Source: Azospirillum sp. TSH64 (GTDB lineage: Bacteria; Pseudomonadota; Alphaproteobacteria; Azospirillales; Azospirillaceae). From it: DNA of 64,000 nt. The notes beneath the pieces are model-generated. The model saw only the letters and a program-made list of their open reading frames with translations. It made no database searches and had not been told where the DNA came from. Position numbers and translations under genes: made by a program. Shown in pieces: positions 63,377 to 64,000 of this stretch. The number at the start of each line of letters is the position of its first letter. Within the stretch, counting starts at the first letter, position 1. The stretch spans positions 4,814,212 to 4,878,211 of the forward strand of contig NZ_LGQW01000015.1 of assembly GCF_003116035.1 (NCBI RefSeq), read 5' to 3'.

Positions 63377-63526
63377 GGCGTTGTCTCCCGTAGAGCAAGG
63401 CATATTGGCGGAAACGGAAAGGCCGCTCCGGCGTAACCCCAGGAGACCGCGGGCACCCCGGCCCAAGCAACGGAGGCTGATCGACAAAGTCGAATCGGCG
63501 CACGTCGCCCCTTTCCCGCCCGGTGC

Positions 63527-63555
63527 AGAATAGCCCTACGGTTGGTGCGGTGCAA
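63527..63555 (-). promoter_or_regulatory. promoter of the phasin gene
   Basis: On the minus strand TTGCAC, 17 bp, TATTCT. The -35 falls within one of the two repeats at 63546-63575, so a protein bound there would block it. Confidence 0.6.
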
Positions 63556-63575
63556 CGGATTTGTTGCGGTGCAAC
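63546..63575. promoter_or_regulatory. two TGCGGTGCAAC repeats, PhaR-like operators
   Basis: Identical 11-bp words at 63546-63556 and 63565-63575, 19 bp apart. Each contains a TGC-N2-3-GCA type dyad like the operators described for the PHB repressor PhaR in alphaproteobacteria. Confidence 0.6.
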
Positions 63576-63604
63576 ATAAGCTGAACGGTTTATGCCCCGT
63601 TGGA

Positions 63605-64000
63605 TCAGATGGTTTCCGTCCGGTCGAGGAAGCGCCCAAGAAGGGTGTGGGCCGCCGCCGCGGGGATGGTGGTTCCGGCGGTCACCTCCGCCTCGAGTCG
63701 CGCCAGATCGGCCCGCACCGCCGGGTGGGCGCGGAACCGGTCGATCAGCGTCTCGCGGATCTCGCTCCACAGCCAGGCGCGGGCCTGCTCCGCCCGGCGG
63801 GTGGCGCGGGCGCCATTGGCCTCGGTCAGCGCCTTGTGCTCGCCGATGGTGTCCCAAATCGTGTCGATGCCGATCTTCTTGAAGGCGGAGCAGCTGAGAA
63901 CCGGCACCCGCCAGTCACCATGGCGCAGCAGGGTCAACGCGTGGCGGTAGTCGGCGACGGTGTGGCGGGCGGGGGGGGCGGGATCGCCGTCGGCCTTGTT
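63605..64000 (-). CDS. meaB: MeaB-type GTPase (5' partial)
   Basis: The 3' part, 131 residues, runs off the window. The visible N-terminal end starts at NKAD, the G4 guanine motif, then YRHALTLL, WRVPVLSCSAFKKIGIDTIWDTI. MeaB chaperones methylmalonyl-CoA mutase. The G1-G3 motifs are beyond the edge. Confidence 0.9.
   Translation of the reverse strand, partial: NKADGDPAPPARHTVADYRHALTLLRHGDWRVPVLSCSAFKKIGIDTIWDTIGEHKALTEANGARATRRAEQARAWLWSEIRETLIDRFRAHPAVRADLARLEAEVTAGTTIPAAAAHTLLGRFLDRTETI

Overview
The window reads as a high-GC alphaproteobacterial chromosome segment, most likely Azospirillum or a close relative in the Rhodospirillales. Supporting signs are a C4-pathway 5-aminolevulinate synthase (hemA), a stand-alone amtB with a sigma-54 type promoter, polyhydroxybutyrate genes (phasin, 3-hydroxybutyrate dehydrogenase), MeaB, an Atm1-type ABC exporter and several c-di-GMP enzymes. 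The genus is inferred from gene content only. Coding density is high. I see no tRNA, rRNA, insertion sequence, prophage or CRISPR array; the only RNA gene is the SRP RNA.

Layout. 1-3440: a 5'-truncated CHAT-protease / STAND-NTPase / TPR protein with eight exact-length 120-bp repeats and a sharp fall in GC inside the gene. 3691-6568: glgC and glgA on the minus strand. 7065-10348: the sigma-54 promoter and amtB, a pirin and an IalB-like secreted protein. 10440-15685: a catalase-like protein, a large sensor GGDEF-EAL protein and a small hypothetical. 15801-19635: psuG, a DNA exonuclease / ATP-dependent DNA ligase pair and a small lipoprotein. 19999-24626: patatin phospholipase, bdhA and a chemoreceptor. 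24900-30584: Atm1-type exporter, heme oxygenase, pyrF-trpF, a zinc-type diguanylate cyclase and upp.

30660-37229: a DUF2235 protein, hemA behind a perfect FNR-type box, a PadR-like protein, an HPt/pseudo-receiver protein, two PotB/PotC-like permeases and a small acidic protein. 37422-42344: a thioesterase, an RNA methyltransferase, and the recR-ybaB-dnaX-ffs cluster. 42533-46861: a secreted protein, pgk, and a CYTH-CHAD protein followed 11 bp later by a ParA-like ATPase. 46870-53655: a YafY regulator, a VOC protein, dnaE2, a pair of membrane coiled-coil proteins and a receiver-GGDEF protein. 53887-61127: kup, a small hypothetical, a lipoprotein, hslO, argF-argD with a hairpin leader, and an ABC-2 permease. 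61310-64000: recX, rpmB, a phasin with operator-like repeats in its promoter, and the 3' part of meaB.

Most genes are core metabolism and stress functions in short operons. Themes that recur are carbon storage (glycogen, PHB, possibly polyphosphate), nitrogen and oxygen control (amtB, hemA), heme synthesis and breakdown, and c-di-GMP signalling (three proteins). The most unusual items are the CHAT-STAND-TPR protein, the CHAD/ParA pair, the membrane coiled-coil pair, the argD leader hairpin and the orphan HPt/pseudo-receiver.
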